64,000 nt of DNA from Nocardia sp. NBC_00416 (GCF_036032445.1 NZ_CP107932.1:1924501-1988500), one strand, 5' to 3'; numbered from the stretch's first letter, positions 30,101 to 45,100 are shown. The notes: generated by a model not told the origin, from the letters alone. Program-made: numbers and translations.

Positions 30101-33100
30101 GACGGCATTTCGGTGGCCGCATCGTCCGGTGTCGATGTCTCGGCCGGAGAATGGAGCCGCCACGTGTCCGCGCCCCGCTGCGTCTCCACCGACCGGCGAA
30201 GATACTGCGCCCGGCCGGACCTGATCCCGTACTCACCGTCCGCATGCCACGGCCAACGATGCGCAAAAGGCGCCGCGCGCGGCCGTTCGCCGGAGCCACC
30301 GCGGCCCGGCAACTGCGGCAAGTGGCCGTCCAGCCACTCACGCATCCGCGGCAGCGCAGCCCCCAGATTCTTTACCGGGCCGCGCTGTGCCGGAACCTGT
30401 CCCGCCGCCAACTGCTGCAGCGCCATACCGTCTTTACCGAACCCGACCCCATGCAAATGCTCCACCACAGCACCCACATCGTGACCCCACTGATCCACCG
30501 CAGTCCGCCCGACAACGAAACCGTGCTCATCAGCACCGGCATACGCGTTGTCGAACACCACCACCTCACCGCGATACCCCTCCAGATGCGGGAAACGCTC
30601 GACCAACCTCTCATTCACCTCGACCACCAACACCGCATGCCCCAACGCGTGGTCGCCCTCCAACGCCAACGCCATCATCCCCACACCACCATCACGATCC
30701 CGAACCCGGCCGATCACCTCCGCCAGCCCCAACCGACCCGACCCCAACGCCTCCGGCAACCAATCCCCCGCCAACCCCTGCGCAAACCGGGTGCCGGACA
30801 TCCCCGCCCGCACCACACCCGGATCCCGCGGCGACACCGGATCCATCAACACCGCCTGCCCCGGCGCCACCCACACCCCCGCCACACCCTGCACCAAAGC
30901 CGCGCAATTGTTCCCCTCCGACCGGTTGTCGAAGTAATCGAGAACCGCGTCATCCGCCGCCGCGCCGTCGGCGACCCCGGCACCGCGCCTACCCTGGCCC
31001 TCGCCCGGCGCCGACGGCGGTGCGGGCGGCTGCTCGAGCGGACCGCCGCGTACCTCGCCGGCCGTCGTATCCCGGCCGCCGCGTGGCGAGGCCGATCGAC
31101 CGTCGAGTTCGCTGCTCTCGGCGACTTCCGGCGTTCCCTCCACCGGCGACGAGACTTCACCGGAATCCGGTTCCTGTGAAGAAAGTTCCTCCGATCTCGA
31201 CGATTCGTCCGCCGGCTTCGACGGGCTCGGCGCGGTATACGGGGCATCGCCGTCGACCTGGGTCGCAGCGGCCCGGGTGACAAGGGCCCGGGTGAGCACG
31301 TCCACGGCCCGGTGAATCTCGTCGTCCAGGCGGGTCTGCTCCTCCTCGAGGTACTGGAACCGATCGAACCGGTCCATCAGCAAGACGAGTTCGCGGTACT
31401 CGGTGACCAGGTCGGCCGTCGTCGGCTGGGCTTGCATCCGGTCCAGCGCCTCGGCTCTCGCCTGCGCCGGGTCACCGCCGATCAGGAATCGAAGGCTTTC
31501 CCGCGCCACGCTCAGCAGCGTGCGCAGCCGGGCTTTCGTGTCCGCGCCCAATGGCGGCTCGGTGACCACCGCGTCGTATCTGAACATGACCTCGATCAAC
31601 GCGTCCGACGGCTCTTCGGACCACGGCGACAAGTTGTCGAATTCGGTGCGCGACACCAGCAGCTCTCCGGCGAGGCCATCGACCTGCTGCAGTTGCGCGA
31701 CCATCCACTGGAAGAACTCGCCGTGACCGGCGGGATCGTCCCCGGCCCGGTCATGGGCGTCGTGCAGCGCGTCTTCCAGCTTTTCGATCTGCTCGGCCCG
31801 GTCCCCGCGCCGGCGGATCTGTTCGACCGATTCGAGCACGACACGCACAGCGGACACGAAGCGTTCGGTTTCGGCCAGTGCGGCGGGCTTGTCCTCGGGG
31901 CCCATCTCGCGCAGGTCGGCCAGTACCTGACGCAGCGTCGCGTCGTTCTCCAACTCCACGGCCGTACGTGGCGGGTCGAGCAGTCCGGCCAGTTCCGTGC
32001 GCGCGGCGACGAACCGGTCGAACCATTCGGTCCAGGTGTCCGATCCGGGGCGGAGCAGCTCCCCGACATCCACCCGCTCGTCTCGTGCCCAGTCCTCGAT
32101 TCCGCGGCGGAGCAGACGACTGCGCTGCTCGTCTTCCACGAGCAACCACACCAGGCTCAACCCGAGGTCGGCGGCGGTGCGCTGGATGCCGGTGTCGATC
32201 CCGGTGTCTTCCAGGGCCACGGCGGCGGTCACCATCGCGTGCGCCCGGGAGACGAGCGCGGCCGCGGCGGGGTCGCCGTTGTCGTGCAGCCGCAGGTCCA
32301 TCGCCCTCGCTTCGCGAGGCCGTGTCACTACCAGATCCCATTCCGCTGGGAGAGAGTCCGATATGGCGACCTGCACCTGCCATTCCCTGGCCAGGCTTTC
32401 GATATCGCGGACCAGCCGCCACGGGTCGGTGCCCTGCCACACCACCGTCAGTACCCGGCTGTACTCGTCGCTCGCTTTCTGGCGGTCGGCGACGATGTTC
32501 TGCAACTCCGCGTCCAAGGCTGCCGGGTCCGGCTCACCGGCCAGCACGTGCACCCGGATCTGCCGGGCGGGGCCGCCGTCCAGGCCCCCGACCGCCACCA
32601 CCGGGGTGCCTGCGCCGTCCTCGTATGCCACGTCGAGCGCGCGGACCTCGACGGTCGCTTTGCCCGGCAGCCGCGCGGCGGCGCGTGCCGCGCGGTTCAG
32701 CGCGGTCACCGTGGCTTCCAGATGCTCGATCCGGTCTCGCTGTCGCGGCGACGGTTCGGCGACGGCCCGCAATTCGGCGAGTTCCGTGCGCAGCAACTGC
32801 ACGGCCGCCTCGTGGCGCCACTGCGGAGGGACCGCGTCGGCCGCGCCGAGTCGTCCCGGCATGACCGCGGCCAACGCCGGCCCACCCACGAAGGTCAGCC
32901 CACTCCACCAGTCCACGACGTCGGTGACCGGCATACCCGGCCGATAGCCCTGCCACGCCGCCTCCGCGAGGGGGCGCTGCTCATCGACGTCCAAGTCGGC
33001 GGTCACCGAGCGGAGCACATCGTGGCTCGGCTGGGCATCCACCGTGTCGACCTCGCCGGACAACTGTTCCTGTGCCAGCGCGGCCAGGATCAGGTCGCCG

Positions 33101-36100
33101 CCGTGACCGTTGCCTTTACCACGCAGCGTGATCAGCGCACGCTGCCCGGACGATTCGCGTCGAGCCGCGTTCAACGCGCGGATCTGGTGGGCCAGCCGCG
33201 CGCCGGCCGCCCGATCCCGGGCCTCGAGGTCATCGGCCCAGTCGCCCTCCGGGTGTGTGGTGTCGTCGTAGCGCACCACCGCCATCACCGCGACCGTCCG
33301 GGGTGGATCCTCGCTCTGCGCGCTACGCAGTTCGTCGTCGTACATATCAGCGGCCTCGACCATGAGCGAGCTGATCCCGTACTCGCCGCGCGCGGTGTCG
33401 GTCGCGAACCAGATGACCCGGTCCGCGGTCTCGGGGTCGCCGTAGGCGACGGTCATGCTCGCCTGCCCGATGCCGTCCCCTTCCGCATCCGGCTCGTGCT
33501 CGTAGGAGCGCACCGATACCGACGCCGACGGCTGCATCCTGGTGAGGTAGGCGTCGGTCTCAGCCGTCTCCTCGCGCACCAGCTCCAACCAGCGCAGCCG
33601 GGCCCGGTCGGCGCGGGGCAGGGATGCCGGTTCCCCGCGCTCGGCGAACTCGGCCAACTCCTGCCGCAGCCGCTCCGCCGGGCGGTCACGGTTCACGATC
33701 GAACCGCGCGGTCCGAGAGCGGGGACGGTCCCGTCGGCCGATCCACCGAGCGGCGCACCAGCACCCGGCTCGGCGGCAGTCGGGTCGCTACCCGGGTCAC
33801 CTTCCCATCGCACCGCGGCGACCGCGACTATTACTCTGTCTTCCCCCACGCTCCATCCGCCCGACACCACCTCTACCGGAGCACCGACGAAAGCGGCCCC
33901 GCCGACGCTCAGGGTCGCCCGGAAGGTGCCGGTGGCGAGGTTGAGGGTCACATGGATGTTCCGGGCCCGGACTTCCTCGAGGACCAACCCGTCCAAGGCT
34001 TCACCGACGGAGTCCTTGACGGCCAGGAGCAGCGGCTCCAGCTGGACCCCGTCGTGAGCCAGATCCGGGCCACCGACCTCCTGCAGCCAGATCCATTCCT
34101 CGGCGTCGACGAAACCTCGCGGTTCCGTGGCGCTCCGCTCGATGGACATGGGTTCGTTCATTCCCACACCGATGCCGAGCCCCCGGTAATCCTGACTGTT
34201 GGCTACCACCGCCGCCGCGTAGGCGTCCGGCGACCACACCGGGGTGATGGCTCCGACCACGCCATCCGGCCACTGCGGCAGCCCGGAGTTCGGGCGGCGG
34301 GCGCCCTGGAATCCGGGTGCGTCAGAGGCGGGGATACCCAGCCGTTCCAGGACGAGACGGCCGGCCGTGAAACCCGGGTCCCCGTCTCCGGCGGCCGCGG
34401 TGAGCTCGCCTCCGTCGAGTTCGTAGCCGATCGCTCCCGGCGGCAGCAGTTGATCGATCAGAGACCGGGCCCGGTCGGGCAGCGTCGGGAGGGCATCGGG
34501 AAGCGGCTGCGATTGCTCGCTTTCCGACGTCGAGGACCCTGGTTCGCCGACGGTATCGGCGTCCGCCGCGTCCGGGCGGGCCGGCCATGAAGCGATCACA
34601 TGCGTGTCCAGGTCGTCGAATGCCGCGGCGAGTTCCCTCGCGGACGATTCCCAGTCCTTGTCCGAGACTACGGCCGTGTAGGCGCCGTCTTGCTCGGTGA
34701 GGGTCCAGGTGAACCTGCCGGACGCGCCGCTCAACAGATTCAGCGTCACCGACACCGCCGCGCGGCCAGGAGTCGACTCGACTCCGTCGACGTCCACCCA
34801 GAAGCCGTCGCCGACGCTGCAGAACAGCCTTCGAGCAGCGGACAAGGGGTCCGCGGTGAAGAATTCACCGGCCGTCGGCTCCAGCCCGTCGATCCACGGA
34901 CGCCACACCTCGCCGTCCAGGGTGCCGCGAATGTACTCGACACTCGAGGTGTCCACATGGTGCGCATCGAGCCATTTCCGCAGCTGGGCTCCGAACTTCA
35001 ACTGCTCGGCCAGGTCCGCCGGGCCGTCCAGGAATGTCCCACTACTGAAATTGACCCCCTTCAGTTCGCCGTCGACGATCTTCCAGTAGCCGAACGCGAT
35101 CGGCCCGGCACCCGGATCCGCATACGTGCTGTACAGCACCGCGTGCGGCGAGCCCACCCGTTGGAAATCCTCGAAGAAATCCCCGTAATTCCCGGTTCGA
35201 ATATCCGTCGGGCCGGCGCCGATCAGGAAGAACTCTTCATTGTTGGTGTTGTACAGCTCACCGTCCTCCCCGTAGAACAACCCGTCCGCGCCGATGGTCG
35301 GCTTCTTGACGCCGACACCCGTGACCAGGTCGGGCCGGTAGAACGCGGTGCTGATCGGCGGCGCTACTTCATATTCCGCGGGAGCCGGTCCGGTCCGGTC
35401 CGGGTCCGGCTTCGCGCCGGCATTGGTGTCCTCGAAATCGGTGCCTGCCACGGCCGCCGACTCTTCGCCGTCGGCGAGCGGGCGGGCCGCGGTGCCGTCG
35501 GCGTTGAAAACGAAACCGAAGATCCCGACCACATTGTCCGGGCGGGCCCAGTCGTCGTAGTCGGTCACCTGACCGTCGTCGTTGACCACGACCCGGTCAC
35601 CGTCGAGTTCGAAGGAAACCGCGTGGCCGCCGACGGTTTTGCGCCCGAAGCCGTCGAAGACCAGCACCGCGACCACCGCGCCGCCGTTGGCGCGCAGATG
35701 CGCGCGGATGGCGTCGGTCGAATCGAAGCCGCCCGGGTGCCAGTCCGCGCGCAGCAGTTTCGCCGCCTCGCGGGCCGACACACCATCGGGGCCCGCGACG
35801 AAACCGGCCAGTCCCGGCGGGATCGGCGCGCCCACCGAGTTCAGCGCTGACCGGCCCGCCACCGGCAGGCAGTTGCCCGGCGGGATCCTGCGCTCGACAT
35901 CGGGTACCAGGAAGTCGGTCGAACCCAGCGATATGCCTTCGTCGTTCACCGATTCCGAGGTCTGCCCGGCAAGTTCGGCGAGACCGGCGTCCACGTAGCG
36001 GTCCTGCTGGGCGAGCGTCGCGGCCAGTTCCGCACGGCGAGTGGCTTTCTCGGCCAGATCGCCGTAGTCGATCACCTGCTGCGCCGCCGCGCGCAGCGCC

Positions 36101-39100
36101 TCGTCCTGGGGCGCGAGCATGTTCAGGAGCTCGGGCACCCGGCGCAGCGGCAGCCTGCCCTCGATCAGTTCGCCGCGCAGCGAATCCGATTCCCGGACCA
36201 GCTGTTCCAGTGCCGCGCGGGATTTCTCCCGCGCGCGGCGCAGCACGGTCGGGCGGGTCGCATCGCCATCGGTCGCCGCCCCGAGTTGGGCGGCCAGACG
36301 GGCGAACTCGGCGTCGACCGCCGCCTGCAGACCGGCGACCTCACGGCGCCGCGCCAGCACGGTCTCGAGTCGATGGGCCTGGGCCGCCAGGTCGTGTCCG
36401 TGCAGATTCGCGTCGTCGTAGTCCATCGCGGCACCGACCAACTCGCGCAGGCTCAGATACCGCTGCGCGGTCTCGAGCTCATCGGTCGCCTCCGGCCGGC
36501 TCCGGCGCAATCGCTCGCGCACGGTCTCCGCTGTCACCGTGGCGGCGTGCCACCCCGGCAACCGCTCCACGTCGGCCTCAGCGGCCCGCAGCAGTGGCCG
36601 CAGCGCGGTCGACGCATGGTCGGGTCGCGCCGGGATGTGGGTGTCGGCGAAGCGAGCCCGATGAGCGTCGTATGCCGTGGTGTAGCGGGTCCGCGCGACG
36701 GTGCGCAGTGCCGCCGCCTGCGCCATTTCCGCTTCGGCGGCGTCGAACCGGCGCAGCTGGTCGTCCGCGGCGATGAACGCGTCGAGTGCGGGCAGCACCG
36801 TGTCGATGTTCTGTAGCTGCCGCACCCATTCGGGCCACGCGGCCCGGAACTCCCCGGGCAACGCTTCCAGCGAGATCGATTCCAGGGGGATCGCCGCGAT
36901 CTGGTCCGTTGTCAGCTGTTCCCACGACGCCACGTCACGGAGTGACGCGGTGAGCATGGTCCACCAATGTTTCCGCGCGGACTGGAGCCGGGCATGTTCG
37001 GCACGTAGATCGGCCAGGTCGACCGATACACCGACATCCGCAGTGAGATCGGCGAATTCGTCCCGGGCCGTGCCCCGCGCCACCAGCGCTTCGGCCCGGA
37101 CGCGCGAGAATTCGTTCCCTACCCTGACGCCCTCGGCATCCCGCACGGCACCGGCTCGATCGAGCGCGAGCTCGACCAGTTCGGTGTGCAACTGGCCGCG
37201 CAGTCGCGTCAGCTGCTCGGCACGCTCGGCACTCGCCGCGAGGTCGAACGGCTCCCCGATCGGTCGCCGGAAGTTCGCCAACTGCCGGACCTGTCCGGCC
37301 ACCACGTCGGTTCGAGCAGCCTGTGCGGTCAGCCGGCGAATATCGTCGACGGACCCCACACCCTGCTCGAACCGCGCCCGAGCGCCGCGCAGTGCCGCGG
37401 CGAGGGCGCCGATGTCCTCGGCACGCTCCTGCAGATCGCGCACCTCCCCGACCCGCTGCACGATCTCGTGTACCCGCTCGAACTTCTGCTCCGCCTCGTC
37501 GTGGGTCCCCTGCCGGTCCATGAACGCCGCCGCGACGTCCTCGGCGTTCACGAGCTCCTCCGGGGAGATGCCGAACCACGCGGCCAGCGCGGCGCGCGCC
37601 TCGGACAGCTCGGTGAACCAGAAATGCCAGGTCGGCGAGCCGGGAACCAGGAGGTCCGCGATGAGATCCGCCGCGGGTACCGTCTCGTCCAGCCCGTAGT
37701 GGCCGCGGTACAACTCGATGTCTTCCGCGAGGTCGCGACGCAGCAGGTGCGCCACGGCGCGCAGGTCGCCGTACAGGGCACTCAGCTGGGGCGGCAGCTC
37801 GAAGACCTCGGTGGCCGCCCGGGTTCCGGACTCGTGCTCGCTCGCGGAGTCGCTGGCACCGACGGGTCCGGTCGCCGTGCCGGGTGCGGTGAGTGTGGCA
37901 TTCCAGGTGGGCACCAGATGCTTCATCAGCAGCGTATACAGCACCTGGTGCCCAGCGGTGGTTCTCGCTCGACGCATGACGTCGGCGACCGACTCCGCAA
38001 GGGCCAGTTTCTCGTCCAGGTGCAGGAAGGGGTGACGACGCTCCCTGCCTACGCGAGCTATGCGCAGCAGGCTGTGCTCGGTGAACTGTTCGGCCAGCCA
38101 CGACGAGAAGGGCTGCTGATAGTCCGGGTCCCCGGTCACTCTGCCGTACTGCCACCGTGCGAGCAGTGCGGGGAACACCTCGTCGACCACAGCTTGGCCG
38201 GCAGTGGCGACCATGACCGACGAGAACTGATATATGGCCTCCTGGAAAGTGTCACCCACGGTGTATCGGAATCGGTCGAACCGGACCTTGGGCCGGTTGG
38301 CGGTGAGATAGGTGTGGTTGAGGAATATCTCGTGCCCGTCACTCGTAGCCATCGTCGAGTTGTCCATCGGTCGGCCACCTACTGCACGAATCTCGACCTC
38401 GGGGAAGATCTCACACATCCAGTTGAGCCCGCGGAGGAAGTCGCGGATGTCCGGCCGATGAATGCCCGGGTCGTACAATCCCTCCACCGGGATGCGACGT
38501 ACCTCCTGGAACTCTTCGACCAGGTCCCCAATGTTGAGATTTCTGCCCCACCACATAACCCAGTCGTTCGGGTCGCCCTTCGGCACCGCGGGACGCATGA
38601 GATCCAGCATTTCCGGAGCGATGCGGATTTGCGCGAAAAGCAGCCGGGACAGCGTCCGCGCCGCGTCCGAGGCGTTGTCCCAGCCCTTGACCTCCACCTC
38701 GGCGACCGCCGCGCGCGCGGCGCGTTCGATATCGAAACGCCTGGACAGACCGCCGAACCGTTCGAAGGGATTCCGGCCGCGGGACGAGACGACGGACTCG
38801 CCGAGCTGTTCGCCCACCCACGCTTCGAACGCCGCTTCGTCCGCGACACCGAGTTCGGGCCGAGCGCCCAGGAAATGCGCGAAGAGATACTGGAAGCCGC
38901 GTTCGCGCACGATGCCGACTCCCGAGTCCACCAGAACCGCGCCGATCGCACCGACAACCGCCGCGAAGACGACCCCGCCGACGACCTCGGTCCCTTCCCC
39001 GACGAACTTCGGATCGACCGTGATGGACTCGATGAGAATTCGGCCGTTGTCGTCGGCATGAGCCGCGACGCCGACCCCTCGGGCGTCTTTGCCGACCGAG

Positions 39101-42100
39101 ATCGTGGCGCCGTTCTGTACGGCGAACTGCCGGTGGCCGGCGAGCATGTGGTGCAGGCCGCGAGCCACATTCCGGGACGCCTCCGGATCGTCGATCCCGG
39201 TCATCTCGACCTGCCAGGTCCGCCGCAACCATTCGGTGACTTCGACCGTCGTGCCGCTGCGCAACACCTCCTCGTCCGGCCAGTCCCGGGTATCGTCCAG
39301 CACATCCGCGAGGGCCTCGGCTCGGGCGTCGAGCTCGAGACTCGGCGCGGCCCGGTCGATGTCGTACTCGAACCACACGGTCTTGCCCTCTTGGTGCAGT
39401 TCGACACCCCAGCGGGCCGCGGTGTCGTCCACCATGGCCAAGCGGCTCGAACGCACGCGGTCCGGCACCGGAAGCTGATGGTTGTTGTCGGTGACCGCGA
39501 CCCGCAGGACGCCCTGATCCGATATCGACGCCCGCACCCACACCTCCCCGTCCGAGTGCCGATGGGCGTTGTCGACCAACGCGTGCAACGACAGCTCCGG
39601 GAACAGGGTCTGACTCCGTCCCGCGCCCGCGAGCGCGACCAACGCTCGCCGGACCTCGGCGATCAGCTGCCGCTGGTCCCGGCCGATCCGCACGCCGTCC
39701 CTCAGATCGACCGGTCCGCGCCCACCGGCGGCGTCGTTCTCGGTGGTGACCGTCCAGTTCGGCCTGCGCCGGGGTTCCTCGTCCGAGCGGAACAGTTTGA
39801 AGCCGACTTCGCGGCCGGGCGGCGTCCGGTGCATGGCGAAACTCCACCGCGCGGCCGCTCGATCCAATTCGGCGACCCATTGATCTTGCGGCCCCGGCGA
39901 ATCCCGTACCGACGCCTCGCGGCCGTCGGCGGTGACGGTGCACAGCAGTGCGGCGTACTCCTGCGATATCGCCACCCGCGCAGTACCGCTGTACCGGAAC
40001 GCGTCGTCCAGCAGCGCGGAGATCAATCGGACGGCCTGGGGTGCGCGGGAGTTCTGCGGCCAGCTTCCCGGCAGGAGACTCTCGACATCCCACCGACCCA
40101 GTTCCCACTCCTCGCGGGTGATGGTCGTCTGGGTGACACCGTCGTCCACCGGCCCTGACCCGCCGGGGTCGATGGGAGCACCGCTGTCCCCGTCACCGGG
40201 CGACGGCTCGTCCGGCCGGGCGCCGACCCACTCCGGAACACTCACCTCCGAATCGACCCGTACCCCGGCTCCCGGCTCCAGGCCGTCCTCCGGCCGACCG
40301 TGTTCGTCGAGCACGATGCCCGCGATGCCCACCACGCCCGCCGGTGGCTTCCATTGCGCGAACGTGACGTCGCGTTCCTCGTCACCGATCCCCTCGTGTA
40401 CCCGCACCACGCCCGTCTCCGGGTCCTTGTAGACCACGAACAGATGGCCACCCCGGTTCCCACCGAAATTAACGGCGCCGAACACCGTCCGGCCATTTTC
40501 GGCCAGCTCCGCCATCTGCGCGACCAGCCGGAAACCCCGCCACCTACCACGGGTGGCCCGAGCGATTTCGACACCCGACAAGCCCCGGGCACGAACCCTT
40601 CTCGTCGCCCACGGAACGTCCACCGGCAAGCCCAGCCGGTCCCGGCCGAACCGCAACCCGACCAGCCCGCAGGTCCGCGGCAGCCGCCCCGGATCGGAGA
40701 TAGCGGGCCAAGGGGCAACCGCGTCCGGCCCCACGGGCGCCTGAACAGCCGCACCGCGGCCGAATCCGATCCGCGCGAGCGCGCCCCGGACACGCCGGCC
40801 GGCACCGTGATAGAGGCCGGCCCAATCCCGGCTGGACCGCAGTGCCAGATCCATCGCACCGTCGCCGGCGCCACGATCTGGAATGTCGGCCAGCGGGTGT
40901 GGAATCCCCTGCCCCTGCACCACGAGTGCCGAGCGATTCTGGACTACCCAGTATTCGGAGTCATCCGCCGTTATGCCGCCCTTGGTCATGTACGCGTGGT
41001 ATCCGCGGATCGCGGCGTATCGTCCGCGATCCGAGAGCACAGCCAGGCGTGCCTGCACCTGTGCCAGTTCGTTTACGACATCGTCGGTCTGCGGCAGCGC
41101 TTCGAGTCGCCGCTCCTCGGCCGAGAGCTCATCGTTGACCGCCTGCCTCTCCGGATCGAGATCCTTGGAGTGGATCACCCGGGCACCGGGTCGCAGCGCC
41201 ATCCGGACCACACCATCCGGGTCGCCTTCGGCATAGTTGAGTGCGGTGGCTTCCCGGGTCGACACATAGATCCCGTTTCCGGTTCTGAGCCCCTCGACGG
41301 GCTTACCGGCGAAATATTGATGCGACTCGAACTCCGCGACATTCGCCGGATCCTCGACACCCCGGAAGAACTCCCGGCCACGCTCCGCCACCACCGCGTC
41401 CACTCCGGTCGGATCGACCACGGTCGGCACTCCGTCGAATCCTTGCAACCGGGCGATTTCCGCCAACGCCGGGTCGAACGGAAGGTCGTCCCGCAACAGC
41501 GCGGCGACCGCGACATAGTCCAGATCGGCCAGCAGATCGCGGCCCGGCGCGACATGATCGGGCAACGGCGCGCTCGCGAGCGGGTGGAAAATGCTCGGCA
41601 TCACACCGAACTCCCCACCCAACTTGATACTTTCGTGCCCGGTCAGATAAATCCGGCGGCCGGATTCGGCCCGAGCGGTACCCCGAAGGTAGTAGAGGAG
41701 CGAAGTCCCGCCCGGTGTCCCCAGGTCTTCCAGCCATACTCGCCCGTCCGGGTCCACCCCGAAGGTGACGTGCTCGGGCGCCACATCCTGGAATCGGGTC
41801 GGGAACCTGTGCTCGGGATCGACGTCTTCGCGCCCGAACGTGACCGGGCGCCCGGGCGTCAGCTCGATCCGGCGATCGCCCAGCCATATCACCACCGGCT
41901 CCGGCGCCGAGTTGCTGTCGGAGCTCGGCCGGGCGGAGGCAGCCGACGACGTGGACGCGATCGGCGCCGCCGCGTCATTCGGCTGTACAACCTCGGGGAT
42001 TTCCGCGCCCGCAGGCCCTACCCCCGGTTCGGCAGCGGTCCCGGGATCACCGTCGCCCGGCGGACCGGCCAGAGGACGGTCGCCGGACTGTTCATCTATC

Positions 42101-45100
42101 TGCCCCGCGACGTTTCGCTCGGAGTAGGCCGCGACGCCGTCGGCCGGCGCCGGAACTTGCGGGGCGGGTACGGCGCTGATACCTGCGAGTTCGGTCCCGG
42201 GCGCTTGTTGCCAGGCGGCGCGCGCCGGAACCGTGAATGTGCCCCGGTTACTGATGATTGTTACCGGTACACCTGCCGCAATGAGGGGTGCGAATGCTCG
42301 CGCCCAGCCCATTTCGGTAGCCCGTGCAGCTTCGGCTTGGGCGGCTACCCAATCGACAGGCCGACCAGCCCACCTGTCGGCCACCTCCATGACGCCGTCA
42401 GGAATTCGGCCCCCCATCCGCTGCTCGTGCGCCCATTGCTCAGCGTTCGGTGTCCGCGCCTGCTGGTAGAGCGCGTCGAGTTCGTCGGCCAGATGGGGAT
42501 AGTGCCGCTTGGTTTCTTCCATGAGCTCGAACGTCTCGTCCGGGGCGAGGGCGTCGACCACTCCTCCCCACCGATCGGCATGCAGACGCCCGGCATGGGC
42601 ACCGGCGGCGGTGATCACCGTGCGTTCCTCGTACCGGCCGTATTGGTAGTCCGACTGCTCCCGAACCGTCACTGTCACGCCGACGACCTCAAAGCTGTCG
42701 GGATCGGTGTCCGAAGGCCGCAGAATCACACGTGGTTTCTCGTTCTCTTCCATGAACGACTCGTAGTGAGCGGCGATCGCGCGGAGTTCCTCGTCGCGCA
42801 CTCCCGCCGTTTTCAGATCCTCCAGCGCTTCGGCGAGCTGACGCGGAGACATCAACAGACCATTGGCGAATTCCGTTTCGATGGAACGGAAAGCGGCGGG
42901 ACCGGTCAGGGGATATACGTCACCTTCCGGCCGATCGTCGATCGGAATCCGCACCCGCCACCCGTCGGGCCCGAGTTCGATGCTCTGACCTGTGCGGTCC
43001 GCGGCCGGAGTCTCGATAACCGGCAGGTCCCGCTCAGCGGCGAACCGGCCCAGCCATTCGGCGTCCCACGCACTGACCGGCGCCGCCGGATCACCCTCGG
43101 TCCGGGTCTGCGGAACTACCACCCCGATAATCCGCACTCCAGGGCCGAAAGTGCTGTTCAGATTTACCGGTCGACCCATCCGACGCTCATCCGCCATCAG
43201 ACTGTGTCCAGTGATCGGGCCCGCAGTCGACCACGCCAGATGCAGATTCTGCGGTGGCAACGCGATCAGCAGACCGGCATGCTCCGGCGGATGATCCGCA
43301 TCGATGAGAGCCGGTGTATGCGACATCAACCGGTTCACATCGGAGTCGTATCCATGATGGGCGCCGACCCGGTCGGGATCCCGAACGAATGCATCCTCGG
43401 GCGTCGACCGGGCGATTCGGGAATCGGGGCCGATCAACTCGCGCAGCATGGTGCCGCCCGCGCTCAACGGCACCATCACATACCGCCACCCGGGCCCGTG
43501 TTCCCGGGGATCGGTATCGCCGAGCAGTTCGAACGACGACGCCGAGCTGTCCGAGTCGGGATCCGGCGCGCCCGGCGTCAGCCTGCGCAGGTCCAGCGCC
43601 TCAGCGGCCGATCGGCCGGCAGCGGCCGACAACACCGAGTCGTTCGGCTCGGTCGGAATACTGCCGGAAGCAGACGTTACCTCGTTGTACGAATCTCGCT
43701 CTGCGAGAACAAGCCGCCGCCACGCCTCGTCGGACATCCACCCGTACGGCTCCCCCGGGCCCGGCTTGGGCGGAATCTGCTCCGGTCGAATGCCGTCGGC
43801 ATCCGCGCTCTCCTCGCCCGGGTCGTCGCCCGGCGGTTCCTCAGCGGGCGGGCGGGCGCCGACCCACTCCGGAACGCTCACACTCGAATCGACCCGGATC
43901 CCGTCCTCCGGCCGCAACCTGTCTTCCGGCCGACCGCGCCGATCGAGCACGATGCCCGCGATGCCCACCACATCCATCGGCGGCTTCCATTCGGCGAACG
44001 GGACATCGCGCTCCTCGTCACCGATCCCCTCGTGCACCCGCACCACACCCGTTTTCGGGTCCTTGTAGACCACGAACAGATGGCCACCCCGATCCCCGCC
44101 GAAGTTGACCGCACCGAACACCGTCCGCCCCTTGGCGGCCAACTCGGCCATCTCCGCGACCAACCGGAAGCCCCGCCACTTGCCGCCGGTGGCCCGAGCG
44201 ATCTCGATGCCCGACAGGCCCCGGGCGCGCACCGTGCTCGTCGACTGCGGGACATCCACTCGCAAACCCAGCCGGTATCGGCCGAACCGCAATCCCACCA
44301 GGCCACAGGTCCGCGGCAGTCGGCCCGGATCGGAGGTAACGGGCCGTGCGACAACCGCATCCGCCCCCTTCGCCGCACCCGCGGCCATCCCGCGGCCGAA
44401 GCCCGAACGCGCGACGATGTCCCGAGCATTCCGGACGAATTCCAGACCCAGGCTGATCTGGTTCCGCGTGTTCAGCACAGCGAGGTCCAGCGCACCGTCG
44501 AATTCACGGGGCACAGCGGCCCTGGGGTGCGGAATCCCCTGGCCCTGCACGACGAGCGCGGAACGGTTCACCACCACCCAGTAGACGGATTGATCCCGCT
44601 CGTTCCCGCCGTCGGTCACGTACGCGTCATATCCGCGGATCGCCGCGTACCGTCCCAGGTCCGACAGCACCGCCTGTCGCGCCTCTACCTGTGCCAGCTC
44701 CGCCGCGACGGCGGCGGTGCGCGGTCGCGCTTCGAGTCGCGATTGCTCGTTCGCGAGTTCACGGAGAACCGCCTGCTGCTCCCGGCGCAGATCCGAACCG
44801 TGTATCACTCGAGCGCCCGGTCGCAGCGCCATCCGGATCACACCATCCGGACCTGCATCGCGGGCATGTTTCAGTGCGGTCGCTTCCCGATCCGAGACGC
44901 GGATCCCGTTGCCGGAGGCGGACCCTGCGACCGACTTGCCGGCAAAGTATGGCCCGGATTCGAATTCGGCGACCTCCGCCGGTTCGAAAACGCCCCGGAA
45001 CAACTCCAGGCCCTGCGCCTGCACCACCGCGTCCACCCCGGTCGGGTCGACCACGGTCGGCACAGCGTCGAATCCCTGCAACCGCGCGATTTCCGTCAGT

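Noticed and set aside
27843..30614. Duplicated Pro/Thr/His-rich plus-strand frames around 28,019-28,408 and 30,548-30,937
   Set aside because: They are the complement of the two nearly identical papain cassettes. Their similarity only reflects the DNA duplication.
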